A DNA stretch of 64,000 nt, from contig NZ_JBGGGT010000002.1 in assembly GCF_041276405.1 (NCBI RefSeq), positions 2,021,001 to 2,085,000 on the forward strand, read 5' to 3'. Both the position numbers and the translations under genes were made by a program. Below are positions 61,611-64,000 of the stretch, piece by piece. This DNA comes from Microvirga sp. TS319 (lineage in GTDB: Bacteria; Pseudomonadota; Alphaproteobacteria; Rhizobiales; Beijerinckiaceae). The notes below the pieces were generated by a model. It ran no database searches and was not told the origin of the DNA. It worked only from the letters and a program-made list of their open reading frames with translations. Every line of letters starts with the position of its first letter. The stretch's first letter is position 1.

Positions 61611-62078
61611 ATGCGGAGACTGAAGAAAACCGGCGGAAGGATCTGGCTGACTTGCCTGAGCGCCGCGATGATGGCGATGATGGCATCGCAAGGCAGCGCG
61701 CAGACGACGTCCGCGCCGCGGCCCGTGGGCCGGGTTTCCATCGAGCAGGCACAACTCGCCTTCATCGGCAGCGCGGCCCTCGGCGGCGGAACTCTTTCTT
61801 ATCGCGGGCGGTCCTACCGCTTCGGGATCAACGGCCTCGGCATCGGCGGCATCGGCGCCTCGAAGATCCAGGCGACCGGCGAGGTCTACCAGCTCGCCCG
61901 CGTCTCGGACCTGGAGGGTGTCTACGGGCAAGTCCGTCTTGGCTGGGCTCTGGCGAACCAGGGAGACGGCCGTCTCTGGCTTCAGAACGACAAGGGCGTC
62001 ATCCTGCGGCTGCGCACGAAGCGCGAGGGCCTGATGCTGGCAGCCGGGGCGGACGCCGTCCGGATCCAGTTCCGCTGA
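61611..62078 (+). CDS. Periplasmic hypothetical protein
   Basis: A 155-residue protein from ATG 61611 with GGAGG six bases upstream; the longer open frame upstream has no site. The signal peptide is MRRLKKTGGRIWLTCLSAAM plus ASQGSAQ. The mature protein is beta-rich with many glycines (FIGSAALGGGTLSYRGRSYRF, then IGGIGASKIQATGEVYQL and VYGQVRLGWALANQGDGRLW). It resembles ligand-free beta-sandwich periplasmic proteins, but no family is recognised. It is followed by repeat copies. Confidence 0.65.
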   Translation: MRRLKKTGGRIWLTCLSAAMMAMMASQGSAQTTSAPRPVGRVSIEQAQLAFIGSAALGGGTLSYRGRSYRFGINGLGIGGIGASKIQATGEVYQLARVSDLEGVYGQVRLGWALANQGDGRLWLQNDKGVILRLRTKREGLMLAAGADAVRIQFR

Positions 62079-62083
62079 GGCGC

Positions 62084-62357
62084 TGGAGCATCGGACGCGG
62101 GAAGTAGATTCCACTTTCGGGATTGCATCCGATGCTCCCTTCTTAGATCGCGTTAGATCGCGCATCGTTTGAGCGGACCCGGAGGGCCGCGTCAGCGAAA
62201 GCCGGGTCCACTTTTCGCTAGCACGGCCCGCTGGGTCCGCACGATGGGCTGGACCATCGAACGCGGGAAGTGGGAACCGGGCTTGCGTGAAGAGACGCTC
62301 AAGACCATAGACCTCCAGCATTGGACGTGGATTCGATTTCACGTTCGATGCTGGAGG
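62084..62357. repeat. Interspersed hairpin repeats, copies 16a and 16b (long forms)
   Basis: ctggagcatcggacgcgggaagtag ... gggtccacttttcgctagcacgg ... gtccgcacgatggg, then accatcgaacgcgggaagtgg ... gcttgcgtgaagagacgctc ... cacgttcgatgctgg. Both subtypes in one block of about 270 bp. Confidence 0.8.
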
Positions 62358-62510
62358 CATTGTTGCCATGACGCTATAGGAAGTCTGCGATCATGTGGCC
62401 GGTCGGCGGACGAGGGCAGGCAGTGCCGTCAGTCTGGCGCCCCCGGTCTTCAACACTCCTGGCCCTTATAGGTTTGATCGGGCCATATCCGTTTTGCACT
62501 GAGGTTTGTC

Positions 62511-63836
62511 GTGGCAATGCATTTCCCTCGCCGCTTCCGCGCATGGCGCTCCCTGCCGCATTGGCGGAGCCGTTTGGTGTTCTGGAGCGGTGGCGCATTG
62601 GTCGGGCTCATCGCGGCCCTGTTCGCCATGCTGGCAGACGAGGCGCAGGCGGGGTTCCGACAGGCGGTCGCGGCCTCGCCTTACTGGCCGCTCCTGCTCA
62701 CTCCCGCCGGCTTCGCCCTTTCCGTCGCTCTGGCCCGGCGTTTCTTTCCGGGCTCGCAGGGCAGCGGCATTCCGCAGACCATCGCTGCCCGGCACCTCAC
62801 GGACGATGCGGCTCGGCAGCGGCTCGTCTCCGTCCGCATCGCCTTCGGCAAGGTGCTCCTCACCCTGTTCGGCCTCGCCTGCGGGGCATCGGTCGGGCGC
62901 GAAGGGCCGACGGTTCAGGTCGGGGCCTCCATTCTCCATGCGGCTGGCCGAGCGTCGGGCCGGCACTACCAGGGGGTGATCCTGGCCGGCAGCGCCGCCG
63001 GCGTGGCGGCCGCCTTCAACACGCCACTGGCCGGGATCGTGTTCGCGATCGAAGAGATGAGCCGCTCGTTCGAGCAGAAGACCAGCGGTCTCGTCCTGAC
63101 CACCGTGATCATCGCCGGTATGGCGTCCCTGGCCCTGCTCGGAAACTACACCTATTTCGGCCACAGCAGCGCGACGATCACCTCGTTCAAGGAGTGGCTG
63201 GCGGTTCCCCTCTGCGGTTTCGGCGGTGGGCTGCTGGGCGGCGTGTTCAGCCGCATCGTGGTCGCGGCCGCCCGCGGCAAGGGACGCTTCCAATCTCTCG
63301 CCAAGGGCTATCCGGTGGCGTTTGCCGCCTCCTGCGGGTTGGTCATCGCGCTTTTGGGCCTTTTCTCCGGCAACACCATCTACGGCACGGGTTATCATGA
63401 GGCGCGGCAGTTGCTGGCAGGAGCCTCCGATGTTCCGGCCAGCTTCGGGCTTCTCAAGATGGCCGCGACGATCCTGTCCTCGATCAGCGGCATTCCGGGC
63501 GGGATCTTTGCACCCTCGCTCGCGGTCGGGGCCGGCATCGGGGCGAACCTCTCGGCTCTGCTGCCCGGCGTGCCGGTGGGCACGCTGGTGCTGCTTGGCA
63601 TGGTCGGCTATTTCGCCGGTGTGGTGCAGGCTCCGATCACCTCTTTCGTGATCGTGATGGAGATGACCGACAATCACGCCATGGCGATCCCGCTGATGGC
63701 AACGGCGCTCCTTGGCTACGGCGCGTCGCGCTTCATCGGTACCGAGCCGATCTATCACGCGCTCTCCCAGGGCTTCCTGCCCGATCGTACGAAGGTGGGG
63801 CCGCCGTCTGCGGAATCAGGACGGACAAACCTTTAA
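62511..63836 (+). CDS. ClC-type chloride/proton antiporter
   Basis: A 441-residue ClC family protein with about 10-12 intramembrane helices. Chloride-pathway motifs are present: GSGIP (residues 84-88), GREGPTVQ with the gating glutamate E131, and GIPGGIFAPSL. The IVFAIEEMSRSF segment carries E181 and E182, so the internal proton glutamate of exchangers (E203 in EcClC) is kept. The central tyrosine position (Y445 in EcClC, in TDNYQ) reads TDNHA here. No CBS domains follow. Start is GTG 62511 or ATG 62517. Likely a Cl-/H+ antiporter for pH or osmotic balance. Confidence 0.88.
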   Translation: MAMHFPRRFRAWRSLPHWRSRLVFWSGGALVGLIAALFAMLADEAQAGFRQAVAASPYWPLLLTPAGFALSVALARRFFPGSQGSGIPQTIAARHLTDDAARQRLVSVRIAFGKVLLTLFGLACGASVGREGPTVQVGASILHAAGRASGRHYQGVILAGSAAGVAAAFNTPLAGIVFAIEEMSRSFEQKTSGLVLTTVIIAGMASLALLGNYTYFGHSSATITSFKEWLAVPLCGFGGGLLGGVFSRIVVAAARGKGRFQSLAKGYPVAFAASCGLVIALLGLFSGNTIYGTGYHEARQLLAGASDVPASFGLLKMAATILSSISGIPGGIFAPSLAVGAGIGANLSALLPGVPVGTLVLLGMVGYFAGVVQAPITSFVIVMEMTDNHAMAIPLMATALLGYGASRFIGTEPIYHALSQGFLPDRTKVGPPSAESGRTNL

Positions 63837-64000
63837 CATCCGCCGGCTCATGCCGAGGAATCGCGCGACCTCATCCACGCGAGCCCGCCCGTGCGGCAGC
63901 AATATCGCGGTCCGTCAGACGGCGGCAGATTCGAACCAGGGCCGTCATCCAGAATTCCATCTGGTGCCGGTCTCCATGCCGCGAAAGACCGGCATAGTTG
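63837..64000 (-). pseudogene. AraC-family regulator remnant at the window edge
   Basis: On the minus strand the last bases give NYAGLSRHGDRHQMEFWMTAL, then VRICRRLTDRDI, an AraC N-terminal-domain pattern. After a gap and frame change comes LLPHGRARVDEVARFLGMSR, an HTH pattern. The two parts are not in the same frame and too little sequence separates them, so it appears deleted and frameshifted. The gene continues outside the window. Confidence 0.6.

Noticed and set aside
61429..61623. 64-codon frame starting with TTG
   Set aside because: No ribosome-binding site and it runs into the signal peptide of the better supported gene at 61611.

Overview
The window is a high-GC bacterial chromosome segment that looks like a Hyphomicrobiales (Rhizobiales) alphaproteobacterium, most plausibly Methylobacteriaceae and Microvirga-like. 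This is an inference. It rests on the circularly permuted two-piece tmRNA gene, the aerobic cobalamin pathway (CobN, CobW, CobF), the alphaproteobacterial LexA box (GTTC-N7-GTTC) before imuA-imuB-dnaE2, CbtAB cobalt transport, and many copies of one intergenic hairpin repeat (core pattern gcgaaaaa..tttttcgc inside gcatcg..cgatgc). No rRNA or ordinary tRNA gene was seen.

Region 1 (1-10.7 kb) is a cobalamin island. On the minus strand a cobalamin riboswitch leads into a DUF1636 protein, cobW and cobN (cut by the window start). On the plus strand are cobO-cobQ, then cobC-cobF; cobD is on the minus strand and starts 13 bp from cobC. A second cobalamin riboswitch leads into cbtB-cbtA. Cobalt import, cobalt chaperoning and insertion, adenosylation, amidation and aminopropanol attachment are therefore clustered, with B12 feedback at two points.

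Region 2 (10.8-18.1 kb) looks like a catabolic island: a DHDPS-family lyase, a YggS-type PLP protein, a divergent MocR/PdxR-type regulator with a palindrome over its own start, an ArgE/DapE-type deacylase, a second-type methionine aminopeptidase and a TauE/SafE permease. Region 3 (18.2-28.4 kb) has small and regulatory genes: a secreted protein, an XRE regulator, a LysR regulator, an alpha/beta hydrolase, the permuted ssrA gene, plsC, and a minus-strand run of stress or translation-type small genes (rpsU, two small unknowns, a DUF6481-like protein, and a cold-shock protein lacking its central RNP2 segment). A roughly 90-bp leader upstream of that csp recurs at 24.79-24.88 kb with no csp behind it.

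Region 4 (28.6-36.4 kb) is an SOS mutagenesis cassette, imuA-imuB-dnaE2, followed in the same direction by a UvrD-like helicase. Region 5 (36.4-42.2 kb) has a phasin-like small protein, a Na/Pi-cotransporter homologue, a CBS-BON protein, a DUF1269-type membrane protein, a secreted Pro/Arg-rich protein and an HdeD-like protein. Region 6 (42.6-48.3 kb) groups a lactate-permease family transporter, a two-helix protein, gamma-glutamyltransferase and an SLC13/RCK transporter.

Region 7 (48.7-55.4 kb) has a PNPOx-like protein, then a type I secretion ATPase and adaptor followed by their probable cargo, a 17 x GGTETT-repeat protein with a CHRD domain. Next come a cyanophycin-synthetase remnant and an isochorismatase-like hydrolase. 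Region 8 (56-64 kb) has an ECF-type sigma factor with its DGPF/YCII partner, an eroded IS1182-type transposase, an AraC regulator whose C-terminus is encoded by the interspersed repeat, several small secreted proteins, a ClC antiporter and an AraC remnant at the window edge.
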